Shown one piece after another: positions 51,600-61,124 of a stretch of DNA of 64,000 bases. How positions within the stretch are numbered: position 1 is the first letter of the stretch; each line of letters begins with the position of its first letter. Under the pieces are notes generated by a model. It was not told the origin of the DNA. It saw nothing but the letters and a program-made list of their open reading frames with translations, and made no database searches. Made by a program: the position numbers and the translations under genes. The DNA is from Cytobacillus firmus. Lineage in GTDB: Bacteria > Bacillota > Bacilli > Bacillales > Cytobacillaceae. The stretch spans positions 2,925,501-2,989,500 of the forward strand of contig NZ_CP086235.1 of NCBI RefSeq assembly GCF_023612095.1, given 5' to 3'.

Positions 51600-52275
51600 C
51601 TTTCTTCTGGCCCTTTCTTTCTAACTCATCAAACAGTTTTTTTCTGCCCTTTTTCATTTCATCCAGCTGAATCCCGAGCAGTGAACTGAAGTTTTGGCTG
51701 CCTCGCTTGTTTTTCTCTGTTTGCTGTGTTCTTTTCATCACCTTTGTCACAATGTCGCTTGGACGGATAAGCTGTTCCAATTTGTCATTATGTTCTTCGA
51801 TGATCTGGCTGTACTCTTCTGAGTTGTCTATTTCTTTTAACAGCTGAATGTTTTCTCCTACCCCTACTACCAAAATGCGTTTTCCAACTTTAATCAGCTG
51901 AATTGACCTGTTTGCACCTAGAGCTGTCCCTCCCAGGTTTTCAACCAATTGCGACCTGTTATACACCTTACTTTTTTTATTGATGAACATTAGGAGAGCA
52001 TACAATAATCCAATCGTGAAGCCTGTTGCTAAAATCATCTTTATAAAATCCCAAAAAGTAAGGCCAATTTTGCCGCTTTCATCTTGTTGGTTCTGTCCTT
52101 CTGCTATCTTTGAATCCTTTGATTCTTTTAATTCCTGTTTTCCGCATTCCTCAGGATTTTTCATACATTCTTTAACACTATTATTCAATTGCTCTGCCTG
52201 GGCTTGCGTTTGCACGCCCAGCAGAACAATTGAAAACAACAGCAGCAAAGAAATCACTTTCTTTACATTCCACAC
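51592..52275 (-). CDS. fliZ: Flagellar biosynthesis protein FliZ/FliO
   Basis: FliO/FliZ assists assembly of the FliP ring. The 227-residue product has a cleavable signal-like N-terminus (about 1-28), an extracellular charged segment, and one membrane helix (about 75-95). The FliO cytoplasmic domain follows (YNRSQLVENLGGTALGANRSIQLIKVGKRILVVG, quoted as separate motifs YNRSQ and GKRILVVG). This arrangement matches B. subtilis FliZ at the same locus. Confidence 0.92.
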   Translation of the reverse strand: MWNVKKVISLLLLFSIVLLGVQTQAQAEQLNNSVKECMKNPEECGKQELKESKDSKIAEGQNQQDESGKIGLTFWDFIKMILATGFTIGLLYALLMFINKKSKVYNRSQLVENLGGTALGANRSIQLIKVGKRILVVGVGENIQLLKEIDNSEEYSQIIEEHNDKLEQLIRPSDIVTKVMKRTQQTEKNKRGSQNFSSLLGIQLDEMKKGRKKLFDELERKGQKKDE

Positions 52276-52304
52276 TATTTTGCACCCTCTAAAAAGAATA
52301 ATGA

Positions 52305-52667
52305 CTAGCCCAAAGCTTTGCCGATTGCTTCCAATACTCTATCAGCCTGAAACGGTTTTACGATAAAATCCTTCGCACCGGCCTGAATGGCATCAATGAC
52401 CATCGCCTGCTGGCCCATTGCAGAACACATAATGACTTTTGCACCCGAATTTATTTTTTTGATTTCTTTCAGAGCTGTAATTCCATCCATTTCCGGCATA
52501 GTTATATCCATTGTGACAAGGTCAGGCTGTGTTTCCTTATATTTATCAACAGCCTGTGCACCGTCAGCAGCTTCACCAACTATGTCATACCCATTCTTGG
52601 ATAAAATATCTTTTATCATCATTCGCATAAAAGCTGCATCGTCAACTATTAAAATTTTATGTGCCAT
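52305..52667 (-). CDS. cheY: Chemotaxis response regulator CheY
   Basis: CheY-P binds the flagellar switch FliM/FliY. This 120-residue single receiver domain has DD at 9-10, the phosphorylated Asp in TMDITMP (D54), the switch Thr/Ser region IMCSAMG, and the Lys in FIVKPF. The ATG at 52667 (MAHKILIVDD) is preferred because it matches the family and follows GGGGGT. The in-frame GTG/ATG codons upstream overlap that site. Confidence 0.96.
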   Translation of the reverse strand: MAHKILIVDDAAFMRMMIKDILSKNGYDIVGEAADGAQAVDKYKETQPDLVTMDITMPEMDGITALKEIKKINSGAKVIMCSAMGQQAMVIDAIQAGAKDFIVKPFQADRVLEAIGKALG

Positions 52668-52685
52668 TCTAATAACCCCCACTTT

Positions 52686-53973
52686 TTATCTTAATTTTTT
52701 TATACGGTCACTCTGGCTAATAATATCTGTAACCCTCACACCAAAGTTCTCATCAATGACAACCACTTCACCCTGGGCAATTAACCGGTTGTTCACCAGT
52801 ATATCAACAGGTTCACCTGCCAGTTTATCCAGTTCTATAATTGAACCGGAAGACAGTTCAAGAATCTCTTTTACGGAACGTTTGGTCCTTCCAAGCTCGA
52901 CTGTTACCTGAAGCGGTATATCCAAAAGCATGTCCAAATTCTTTGTTTCAGTCTCCTGCATATGGTATGGTTCAAAACTCGAAAAAGCTGCGGGCTGTAC
53001 ATTCGGCTGCACCCCATTTGCATAAGCGCCTCCGAAATGCTGCGGTCCGGAATGCTGAGCCTGGTTTTGAGCAGGCGGATAGCTTGCCTGACTCATTACA
53101 GGCTGCGAATATGTCGGCTGCTCTCCGGAATAACTCGTTTGAGTGTAAGTCTCGATCTAATCCGCCTGTGTGTACTTCAGGCTTATGATCAAACGAATGC
53201 TGGCTTTCCTGATAATCATGCTGTGTTTGCGCCGCTGGCTTCTCTTCAGAGACAGCGCTATTTTCTGGAAGATCCTGACCAGGATTTAATAATTCATTTA
53301 CAAGGCTTTTTCCAAATTCCAAAGGAAGCAGCTGCATAATATTCGAGTCAATCAGGCTGCCAATTTTCAATCGGAACGAAATCCTTACAAGCATGTCATC
53401 ATCCGGGACTCGGTCGGCACCTTCTCCCTGAGGCAAATCAAGAATGTCGATTGCCGGCGGTGAAATATCTACCTTTTTTCCAAAGATGGTTGACATCGAA
53501 GTGGCTGCAGAACCCATCATCTGGTTCATTGCCTCCTGAACGGCGCTTAACTGAATTTCTCCCATTAGGTCAGCCGGGCTGGTTCCGTCGCCCCCAAGCA
53601 TTAAGTCAGCAATGATGGCTGCATCTGATTGCTGTATTACCAGCAGGTTGCTTCCAAAGAAGCCTTCTGTATAATTCACCTGAATTGCTACATAAGGATG
53701 CGGGAATTCATCAGCTAATTTTTTGCGCAAAACAACTGAAACAGCAGGTGTTGTGATATCAACTTTTTGATTTAACAAAGTAGATAATGCTGTTGCAGAG
53801 CTTCCAAATGAGATATTGCCGATTTCACCCAGAGCATCCTGCTCCATATGTGACAAATAATCCTCGGTTCGAAAAAATGCCTCATTATAATTGTCTGTCT
53901 CGTCGCTGTCGTCAGCTGCTCCCCTTAATAGTGCATCAATTTCATCTTGCGAAAGCATATCATCACTCATCAT
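52686..53973 (-). pseudogene. fliY: Flagellar switch phosphatase FliY, frameshifted
   Basis: FliY is the Gram-positive switch protein that also dephosphorylates CheY-P. The upstream part has the FliM-binding peptide (LSQDEIDALL), two CheC-like phosphatase helices (DALGEIGNISFGSSATALS; AVQEAMNQMMGSAATSMS) and the start of a Gln-rich linker. The downstream part continues the linker and ends with the FliN/SpoA domain ([18 protein letters not shown]...[12 protein letters not shown]). The frame changes at about 53140-53165 through one inserted or two deleted bases. No homopolymer is obvious there, so a genuine mutation is slightly more plausible than in the other cases. The ATG at 53973 follows GGGGGAG. 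Confidence 0.85.
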
Positions 53974-54961
53974 CCTCATCTCCCCCTTTCACGGTGTCTA
54001 AAATTTGCACTGCCATTTTTTTATTCATTTTTCCGGGCTGTCCGATGAATTTTGGGATATTGCCGACTTTTAAAGTAAGCGCCTGGTCAATCCCCTGGTT
54101 TAACTCAATGACATCTCCAATATCGAGTGTTAAAAAATCCTGAATGGCTATGTCAGAACTGCCAAGTTCACATATGACCGGAACTTCCGCTTTCTGAATA
54201 TTTCGTTCAAGCCGGGCAATGACCTCCGGCTCCCTTTCCTTTTTGTCCGTCTGCATCCAATAATGTACAGACAACTTAGGGATAATGGGCTCAAGAACAA
54301 CGTGAGGTATACATATATTAATCATTCCGCTCGTTTCCCCAATGATCGTATTTAGTGAGATTACGACAACTGTTTCATTTGGAGAGACCATTTGCAGAAA
54401 TTGTGGATTTACCTCAAAATCAGATAATATCGGATCAATGTCAGCGATTGTACTCCAGGCTTCCCTTAAGTTTTCAAAGGCCCTTTCAAATGTAGCTGAC
54501 ATGATTTTTGTTTCAATTTCTGTTAAATTATCAATTTTATTGATGCTTGTCCCTCTGCCGCCCATCAGCCTGTCCATCATGGCATAGGCGACGTTTGGGT
54601 TCACTTCCATGAGTACTCTTCCTTCCAGAGGGGGCACTTCAATTACATTCAATATGGTCATTTTCGGTATGGACCGGATAAATTCTTCATATGGTATCTG
54701 ATCCGCAGAAGCAACCGAAATCTGCACATAGGTCCTCAGCTGGGCAGAAAAAAAGGTAGTTAAAAGCCGGGCAAAATTTTCATGAATTCTTGTTAAGCTT
54801 CGTATTTGATCTTTAGAAAATCTTAATGCTCTCTTAAAATCATAAACTTTTACTTTCTTCTCCGTTTGTTCCTTTTTCAGCTCATCTGCATCCATTTCTC
54901 CGGTAGAGAGAGCCGAAAGCAGGGCATCAATCTCGCTCTGCGATAAGACCTCACCTGACAT
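53963..54961 (-). CDS. fliM: Flagellar motor switch protein FliM
   Basis: FliM is the rotor protein that binds CheY-P. The 332-residue product has the N-terminal CheY-binding peptide (LSQSEIDALLSAL), the CheC-like middle domain (RIHENFARLL...LMGGRGTS), and the C-terminal SpoA domain. Its 3' end overlaps fliY by a few bases (GATGAG), so translation is coupled. Confidence 0.96.
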   Translation of the reverse strand: MSGEVLSQSEIDALLSALSTGEMDADELKKEQTEKKVKVYDFKRALRFSKDQIRSLTRIHENFARLLTTFFSAQLRTYVQISVASADQIPYEEFIRSIPKMTILNVIEVPPLEGRVLMEVNPNVAYAMMDRLMGGRGTSINKIDNLTEIETKIMSATFERAFENLREAWSTIADIDPILSDFEVNPQFLQMVSPNETVVVISLNTIIGETSGMINICIPHVVLEPIIPKLSVHYWMQTDKKEREPEVIARLERNIQKAEVPVICELGSSDIAIQDFLTLDIGDVIELNQGIDQALTLKVGNIPKFIGQPGKMNKKMAVQILDTVKGGDEDDE

Positions 54962-55001
54962 GAATCCTCACCTCCATTTATTGCAGTTAATTATTTGGTT
55001 T

Positions 55002-55430
55002 TCACTGGAGGAGAGATTCAGTTATGTACACCTGAACGATCTTTCCTTCTTGCATTAAACCGTTTATCTTGGTTTTCAAATCTTCCTGCAGCTTGATTTG
55101 GCCATCTTTCCCCTGTATATCCTCTGCTTTCATTTCGGACAATTCCTGAATGATGAGGTTTTTAACCTGAAAATCTCTTTTTTGCAATTCCTCTTTTGCT
55201 TTTTTGTTTTCAGTCTGGATTTTAAAAGAAATCCTGATATAATCATCACTCGCTAAATTGGCTGTAACTTGCGGAATATCCACAGAGGCCTCCAGCACTT
55301 CATCAATGGTCGGCTCTTTTGTCTCATTATCACCCGAAAACTTCATTACAAGCACCAGGGCAATAGCTCCTATGAGCGTGATTGCTACAAGCATCATTAA
55401 CATTATCATTAACAGCTTATTGTTCTTCAT
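55002..55430 (-). CDS. fliL: Flagellar basal body protein FliL
   Basis: This single-pass membrane protein supports stator function. The product of about 142 residues has one N-terminal helix (about 5-28) and a periplasmic-side FliL domain ([14 protein letters not shown]...). The ATG at 55430 lies 8 bases after GGAGGG, which itself lies inside the end of swrD. The genes overlap by about 14 bases. Confidence 0.93.
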   Translation of the reverse strand: MKNNKLLMIMLMMLVAITLIGAIALVLVMKFSGDNETKEPTIDEVLEASVDIPQVTANLASDDYIRISFKIQTENKKAKEELQKRDFQVKNLIIQELSEMKAEDIQGKDGQIKLQEDLKTKINGLMQEGKIVQVYITESLLQ

Positions 55431-55641
55431 TTTCATTTCCCTCCGCCAGCTGCTGCCCCAGTAGATTAACAGATTGATAGAATTTTAAAATCGATTGCAT
55501 GACTCTATCTTCAGATTCCTTTACAACATACTTCTTCCCATTCGTGAGCGTAATTGTCGTATCTGGAAAAGATTCTACTGTTTCTATGTACAAAGCATTC
55601 AATACAAAATTTTTGCCGTTCAGGCGAGATACTTTAATCAA
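55417..55641 (-). CDS. swrD: SwrD/FlbD family motility protein
   Basis: This 74-residue FlbD family protein has [20 protein letters not shown] and the [16 protein letters not shown] stretch. In B. subtilis SwrD increases flagellar motor power for swarming. It lies between flgG/E and fliL as expected. Confidence 0.92.
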   Translation of the reverse strand: MIKVSRLNGKNFVLNALYIETVESFPDTTITLTNGKKYVVKESEDRVMQSILKFYQSVNLLGQQLAEGNENEEQ

Positions 55642-55694
55642 TGTTTTTTTCAGGGCTAAAGATTCTGTACCTTCAACCCTGATCCTCCTTTAGA

Positions 55695-56540
55695 TTAACG
55701 TTTTAAATTAACAAGCTCCTGCAGGATTTCATCTGATGTTGTAATGATGCGGGTATTTGCCTGGAAACCGCGCTGAGCAACAATCATTTCAGTGAATTCT
55801 TCTGATAGGTCAACGTTGGACATTTCTAATGCACCTGATACTATATTACCAGTTCCCTTATCACCAGATTGAAGCAAATCATTTGTGGTTATAGATTGCG
55901 ATGCCGCATCCAATTTTCCAGAATTTGCACTAAAAGTGTACAAGTTATCCCCAACCTTTTGTAAACCATCAGGATTAGGAACTTTAGTAAGAGCAATTAT
56001 TGGTTTAGCAGGAGTAGGAGGTGTCTTCCCTATAACAGTTACACTACCGTTATTCCCAATACTAAAACTTTCTGCATCAGTAGGTATTGTAATTTTACTC
56101 AAGCTTTTATCTAAAACATAATAACCATCACTGTTGACTAGACAACCTCCATCATCTAGATAAAAGTTACCTGCTCTGGTTAATCTCGAGGAGTCTAATT
56201 CAAGCTGACCATTCCCATCACCAGGTGCAACCACAAAAAAACCATCACCGGAAATTCCAAGATCTAAAGATCGTCCTGTAGTTTGCAAACTTCCCTGGGT
56301 TTGAATAGTGTCTATTGTAGATAATGAAGAACCCAGACCAACTTGTTTGGGGTTTACACCACCTCTTATACCGTTATCAGCAGTAGCACCTGAAATTGTT
56401 TGGCTTACCATATCCTTAAATGTAACTCGCCCTTTTTTAAATCCGTAAGTATTCACATTCGCAATATTATTCCCAATTACATCCAGCTTTGTCTGAAAGT
56501 TTTTCATTCCGCTTATTCCTGAATACATTGAACGTAACAT
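55695..56540 (-). CDS. flgG: Flagellar hook/rod protein FlgG (FlgE in B. subtilis naming)
   Basis: This 281-residue axial protein has conserved ends: the N-terminal MLRSMYSGISGMKNFQ and GNNIANVNTYGFKK, and the C-terminal EEFTEMIVAQRGFQANTRII. The middle (about 150-215) is variable. At this operon position B. subtilis carries the hook protein FlgE, once annotated FlgG. Automated pipelines often use FlgG. The length fits the short Bacillus hook protein. The ATG follows GAGGAG. Confidence 0.9.
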   Translation of the reverse strand: MLRSMYSGISGMKNFQTKLDVIGNNIANVNTYGFKKGRVTFKDMVSQTISGATADNGIRGGVNPKQVGLGSSLSTIDTIQTQGSLQTTGRSLDLGISGDGFFVVAPGDGNGQLELDSSRLTRAGNFYLDDGGCLVNSDGYYVLDKSLSKITIPTDAESFSIGNNGSVTVIGKTPPTPAKPIIALTKVPNPDGLQKVGDNLYTFSANSGKLDAASQSITTNDLLQSGDKGTGNIVSGALEMSNVDLSEEFTEMIVAQRGFQANTRIITTSDEILQELVNLKR

Positions 56541-56608
56541 TAGTTGTTGCTCCTCTCTTTATGCTGCTTCTGTCAGTCCGCAGCTTAGGCTTCCTTATAC
56601 GGTCCAGC

Positions 56609-57001
56609 CTAGTTATTATCCAGAATTATGGTTCCATTGATGTTTGTGAATATTTGGGTTTGAGCTTCTTTACGATCCATCGCCGTAATCACTGTATTAT
56701 TCCTTGCACTAACTATAAGTGCTGCTTCTTCGAGCAATACCAGGGATTCTTTAACACCCATTTGCTTGGCTTCCTGTACTTTCTCTTCTATTTTCCCCCA
56801 TCGCTCTGCACTAATATCTATACCTCTCTGTTGAATTCTCTGTTTTGCATGCTTACTCACTATTAATTGGGGCTCGGTCCGCAAGGCTGTCTGGAGGTGG
56901 GCAGAGAATGTATTTTTTGATTGCTTTGAAGTTTGAACGGCATTCCCCTTTGGTGTAATTACCGGCTGGGTGTGGATCGGACGAAAAATTAGTTTATCCA
57001 C
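56609..57001 (-). CDS. Conserved flagellar operon protein (TIGR02530-like)
   Basis: This 130-residue cytoplasmic protein without a signal peptide contains VSKHAKQRIQQRGIDIS and LVLLEEAALIVSARNNTVITAMDR. These match what I recall of the Firmicute flagellar operon family TIGR02530, found between flgD and the hook gene. The function is unknown, and a hook-capping or assembly aid is inferred from position only. The start is GTG with AAGGAAGTGAG upstream. Confidence 0.82.
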   Translation of the reverse strand: MDKLIFRPIHTQPVITPKGNAVQTSKQSKNTFSAHLQTALRTEPQLIVSKHAKQRIQQRGIDISAERWGKIEEKVQEAKQMGVKESLVLLEEAALIVSARNNTVITAMDRKEAQTQIFTNINGTIILDNN

Positions 57002-57015
57002 CCACTCACTTCCTT

Positions 57016-57468
57016 TTATTCATTTAGTTGAGATATATTTGCTGGTTCTAGCTCTGTCCCATCATCCAAAATAAATATTGCAGAATTATTCTTATACTGG
57101 ATAGAGACTACTCTTCCAGTTCCTTCTTCTATACTTGGATCCTGGTTTGGTTCACTTGATTCGGTCAATTTATGCCATGTTACATTTTTCCCCAGAAAGT
57201 TATTGTATGTCATCAGCTGGTTCTGCTCCTGAAAAGCCAATAACTTCTCCATCGTCTTATTCATATTGGTCATCTGCTCCAGAGACGAGAAGGTTGCCAT
57301 TTGCGCAATGAAATCCTTGTCCTGCATTGGATTCATGGGATCCTGGTTTTGCAGCTGTGTCATTAGAATCTTCAGGAAATCATCTTTGCCTAATATATCT
57401 GAGCCGGTTTTTCGGGTTTGGCTTTGATAGTTTGACAGCATTAGGGAAGAATCTATTGTGTTTGCCAA
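57016..57468 (-). CDS. flgD: Flagellar hook capping protein FlgD
   Basis: FlgD is the hook assembly scaffold exported by the type III system. The 150-residue product has the conserved N-terminus ([21 protein letters not shown], beginning [10 protein letters not shown]) and [14 protein letters not shown]. It is short, lacking the full C-terminal domain of proteobacterial FlgD, as in B. subtilis. The start is TTG with AGGAGTGA upstream. Confidence 0.94.
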   Translation of the reverse strand: MANTIDSSLMLSNYQSQTRKTGSDILGKDDFLKILMTQLQNQDPMNPMQDKDFIAQMATFSSLEQMTNMNKTMEKLLAFQEQNQLMTYNNFLGKNVTWHKLTESSEPNQDPSIEEGTGRVVSIQYKNNSAIFILDDGTELEPANISQLNE

Positions 57469-57480
57469 TTCCTATCACTC

Positions 57481-58713
57481 CTATGCTTCTGTATTAAGAA
57501 GTGCTTCTTCAAAAGAGCTGTTAAATTCTCTTTCAGGCTGCGGATTTTGATCATCCTTGTTCTGCTGCCTCTGATCCTGCTGCTGGGGATCTTTGTTAAA
57601 AGATCGATCCTGCTGCGTCATTTGCTGAGAGATTTCTATTCTCTCAATCTGGATATTTTGTGAACTGAAGGCCTGCTTCAATCCGTTAATATGTGAATCC
57701 AGAATTTCTTTAGCTGCTCCAGAGGAAGTAAGTATCCTCGCAATCATCGCCGAGTCCTTTTGAATAAGCTCTATCCTCAGAGCTCCAAGATGGTCAGGGT
57801 TCAGCTTGATAAAAAGCTTTTGTGTCCCTCCCATTTTGAGAAAACTGCTCCTTGATAATATGTTTTCAAATTGCTGCATAATCTGGTCTGCATTTACTGT
57901 CTTTCCCTGAGGACTCAGGAGAGCCATCTGTTCAGGTTTTGAAAAGGATTGAACCTGAATAAATCCCTGTAAACCAGTTTCTGCTCTGTGTACGATTTTA
58001 GCAGCAGTCTGACCCGCAGGTTCATTAGCTGCATTATTTTGTTGTTTTATAGAGTTTAATTCGCTTACGAGCGGGGTAAAAATCTTCTGTGAAATACCCT
58101 CTCTATTGTTTATCAGACTCTCAATTTTCACTTGAACATCTTTCAGGAAATCTTTCAGGTTTAGTTTACTAGTGTGAAAGTCCTGTTTCGCAGAAAGCAA
58201 TTCATACAATTTCAGAACTTTTAATGCCCCGCTAAGATCTCTGCCCTGCAAGTTGATGCTTATCTTTTGATTTGATATTGCAGAAATTAGTAAACTGATT
58301 TTATTTTCTGCATCTATAACTTCTTCAGGATATACATCCTTAGGCTTTACTTCCGGCAGAACTTGTTCAATAAGACCTTCAAGCATCTGCACCAATTCTT
58401 CCTGTGAAAGATCCAGCTGCTCTGAAATGATATCAATAATGTCAGTTTCATTTTGAAAGCAAATCTTATCTAGCAGCTCGCTTCCGTTTTCTAAATCGGT
58501 AATCTCACTTACATTAAGAAATTCAATTATTTCCTTTAACTGTTCGATCTTATTCTCATCTGCAGCAGAAGTTAAGGTTTCCTCTAGCGGTTTGGCCATT
58601 CCGGTTAACGCGGAAAAAAGACTTCCAAAACCATTGCTGCCTGTATCTTGCAAAGATAATTTATCTTCGGATGAATATTGTGACTGAATGAATCCTAATC
58701 CTCCGATTTGCAC
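57481..58713 (-). CDS. fliK: Flagellar hook-length control protein FliK
   Basis: FliK is the exported molecular ruler that measures the hook and triggers the export switch. The 410-residue product has a long variable N-terminal region. Its C-terminal FliK domain (about 265-355) contains LFIKLNPDHLGALRIELI, and a Gln-rich tail (QQMTQQDRSFNKDPQQQD) follows. The start is GTG after GGGAGGTGA. It lies between motE and flgD. Confidence 0.92.
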   Translation of the reverse strand: MQIGGLGFIQSQYSSEDKLSLQDTGSNGFGSLFSALTGMAKPLEETLTSAADENKIEQLKEIIEFLNVSEITDLENGSELLDKICFQNETDIIDIISEQLDLSQEELVQMLEGLIEQVLPEVKPKDVYPEEVIDAENKISLLISAISNQKISINLQGRDLSGALKVLKLYELLSAKQDFHTSKLNLKDFLKDVQVKIESLINNREGISQKIFTPLVSELNSIKQQNNAANEPAGQTAAKIVHRAETGLQGFIQVQSFSKPEQMALLSPQGKTVNADQIMQQFENILSRSSFLKMGGTQKLFIKLNPDHLGALRIELIQKDSAMIARILTSSGAAKEILDSHINGLKQAFSSQNIQIERIEISQQMTQQDRSFNKDPQQQDQRQQNKDDQNPQPEREFNSSFEEALLNTEA

Positions 58714-58740
58714 CTATTTCACCTCCCTTCAAAACTTCTC

Positions 58741-59352
58741 TTAATTATCAGATCCGCTTTCTGCTTTTGCAGCAGTCAGGAGCGCCGTATAACGTGCAGC
58801 ATCTTTCGGATTCATCTTTTCCATGATACCAGCAAGCGTATCAGAATTAACATTGGCTAGGATTTTTACCGCTTCTTCATCCTTCATCTCAGTTAAAATG
58901 GGTGCAGCTTTTTTAGCAGAAATGTTTTCATAAGTCTTTACGATATCTTTAAAGGCCCGCTTGTTCTCTTCCTTTATAGCCGTAAGCTCGCTGATTTCTT
59001 CCTCCAGCCTTTCCTTTTCAAGCCCTGCTCTTTCTATTTCCAGCTCTTTGCTGTCGAGCTCGCTTTCCAGCTGAGATATTCTCGCTTCCCGATCTTTAAC
59101 TTCTGCCTGCATTCCGATGATCTGCTCTTCCATAACTTCCTGTGAACGGGAGTTCTTATCATCAAAAACTGAAGCTAAAAATGGCACTTCCTGGCTATAT
59201 TTTTTGGCTGTTTCAAAAATATTGTTTCCTGATAGCGTGAAAACCAGCAGGGCTACAGTTATTCCGAACAGGATCGGAATTAAGAAAGCAAATATAAACC
59301 ATTGAAACCGGCTAGTTTTGCGTGTCTCTTGTTCTTCTGGTATTTTTTCCAT
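58741..59352 (-). CDS. ylxF: MotE family protein (YlxF)
   Basis: This 203-residue protein has one N-terminal membrane helix (about 17-38). A long coiled coil (about 78-140: EEQIIGMQAEVKDREARI) and a C-terminal MgtE-N/FliG-like domain follow (KKAAPILTEMKDEEAVKIL). The B. subtilis equivalent is ylxF. Related MotE proteins chaperone the stator protein MotC in other bacteria. Confidence 0.9.
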   Translation of the reverse strand: MEKIPEEQETRKTSRFQWFIFAFLIPILFGITVALLVFTLSGNNIFETAKKYSQEVPFLASVFDDKNSRSQEVMEEQIIGMQAEVKDREARISQLESELDSKELEIERAGLEKERLEEEISELTAIKEENKRAFKDIVKTYENISAKKAAPILTEMKDEEAVKILANVNSDTLAGIMEKMNPKDAARYTALLTAAKAESGSDN

Positions 59353-59360
59353 TTAACCAC

Positions 59361-59804
59361 CTAATTTCCCCGATTCATATACAGCTGAATTGAGATATCA
59401 TCCATTTGCCTTCCTTCTGCTTGCTTCATGCTTTCCAAAAAGCCTGCTAAATCTTTTTCCTGCATTTTTTCAAATTTCTTTACTTCAATATTTTTTTCCA
59501 TGAGTTTTTCCTGCTGGAAATTCATTTGGCTTCTTGCATTTGCCACCATCTTTTGATAATGGTCAATTGTTTTCTCAAGACTGCTCACAAAATGCTGGTG
59601 ATGCCTGATTTCTTGAACCGGAAGTCCTTCAGCCAATCTTGATAGCTGATATTCTTCCAGATCTTCTTTCTTTTTCAGCAGATCGTATAGTTTCTTTGCA
59701 GTTTCTTCAAATCGTTTTACAGCCTGATTATATACATCAAATGCCTGATCTTTTTCTCTTTCTTTAATCGTCAGGATTTTATTGAATTTAAATTGGTATT
59801 GCAT
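59361..59804 (-). CDS. fliJ: Flagellar export protein FliJ
   Basis: This 147-residue, almost entirely coiled-coil protein acts as the stalk of the FliI ATPase and as an export chaperone escort. It has the typical start MQYQFKFNKILTIKEREKD. It lies three bases after fliI. Confidence 0.94.
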   Translation of the reverse strand: MQYQFKFNKILTIKEREKDQAFDVYNQAVKRFEETAKKLYDLLKKKEDLEEYQLSRLAEGLPVQEIRHHQHFVSSLEKTIDHYQKMVANARSQMNFQQEKLMEKNIEVKKFEKMQEKDLAGFLESMKQAEGRQMDDISIQLYMNRGN

Positions 59805-59807
59805 TTT

Positions 59808-61124
59808 TCATTCCCCTTTTCCAGCTAATCCCTTTAATTGGCCAATGCTTTCCAAGATAGAAATTTTTTCGTTCGTTTCTTGTTTCAAAAAAGAGATGAT
59901 CGAAGGATATAATCGTATGGCTTCATCTATTTCCACCGATGACCCTCGTTTATAGGCTCCAATATTAATTAAATCCTCTGCATTGATATATGTGCTCAGC
60001 ATTTCTCTTACCTTTTCAGCTGATTTAACATGAGATGCATCTGCTATATGGTTCATTACACGGCTTACACTTTTCAGGACATTAATAGCTGGATACTGCC
60101 CCTTGTTCGCTAATGACCGGTCAAGAACAAAGTGTCCATCCAATATTCCCCTGACTGTATCCGCGATTGGCTCATTCATATCATCCCCGTCCACCAGTAC
60201 GGTATAAAATGCCGTTATAGAGCCGTATTCGTTTGTACCGGTTCTTTCAAGAAGCTTAGGCAATACAGCAAAAACAGATGGCGTATACCCCTTAGTTGTT
60301 GGCGGTTCTCCGACTGCAAGGCCGACTTCCCGCTGAGCCATTGCCACCCTGGTTACTGAATCCATCATTAACATGACATTTAAGCCTTTGTCCCTGAAAT
60401 ATTCAGCAATTGCTGTGGCTGTGTATGCCCCTTTAATTCTCATGAGTGCCGGCTGGTCAGACGTAGCGACAACCACTATGGATCTTCTCAAACCTTCCGG
60501 CCCCAGGTCCCTCTCAATAAACTCCCTAACCTCTCTGCCCCTCTCGCCAATAAGGGCAATCACATTTAGATCTGCATTAGTATTGCGGGCTATCATTCCA
60601 AGAAGAGTGCTCTTCCCAACTCCGCTACCTGCAAATATCCCGACCCGCTGTCCGTTTCCTACAGTCAGCAGACTGTCGATCATTCTTACACCTACTTCAA
60701 TAGGTTCAGAAATCGGCGGTCTTTTCAGAGGATTAGGAGGAGTTTGTTCCGTTAGGACTGGCGTCAGCCCTTTTGGCAGCAAGGACCCATCGAGAGGCTG
60801 TCCCAGTGAATCTATTGCTTGTCCAATTAGAGCTGGTCCTATCTTCACCTCAAGAGGTCTCGAGGTTGTCTCGACAAGAGAGCCTGGTGAAATATCCTGT
60901 ACATCTGTATAAGGCATAAGTATCACATTCTCATTCTTAAATCCGACTACTTCCGCCTGGATCTTTCTTGTGCGTACTTTGCCGATATGAATAATGCATA
61001 CATCCCCAATAGAACTTTCCGGGCCTTGGGACTCAATCATCAGACCCACTACTCTTTTTACTCTGCCAAAACGCTTAAAGCTATCAATTTTTTCTATCTC
61101 GCTGATCAGCTGTTCAAGTTTCAA
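59808..61124 (-). CDS. fliI: Flagellum-specific ATPase FliI
   Basis: FliI is an F1-beta-like ATPase that energises export. The 438-residue product has an N-terminal beta barrel and Walker A GSGVGKST (166-173). ALIGERGREVREF, LMMDSVTRVAMAQREVGLA and a C-terminal helical domain follow. The start is TTG, overlapping the fliH stop (TTGA). Confidence 0.97.
   Translation of the reverse strand: MKLEQLISEIEKIDSFKRFGRVKRVVGLMIESQGPESSIGDVCIIHIGKVRTRKIQAEVVGFKNENVILMPYTDVQDISPGSLVETTSRPLEVKIGPALIGQAIDSLGQPLDGSLLPKGLTPVLTEQTPPNPLKRPPISEPIEVGVRMIDSLLTVGNGQRVGIFAGSGVGKSTLLGMIARNTNADLNVIALIGERGREVREFIERDLGPEGLRRSIVVVATSDQPALMRIKGAYTATAIAEYFRDKGLNVMLMMDSVTRVAMAQREVGLAVGEPPTTKGYTPSVFAVLPKLLERTGTNEYGSITAFYTVLVDGDDMNEPIADTVRGILDGHFVLDRSLANKGQYPAINVLKSVSRVMNHIADASHVKSAEKVREMLSTYINAEDLINIGAYKRGSSVEIDEAIRLYPSIISFLKQETNEKISILESIGQLKGLAGKGE

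Noticed and set aside
52387..52911. Plus-strand ORF of 174 codons opposite cheY and fliY
   Set aside because: Antisense shadow across two conserved genes with no ribosome site.
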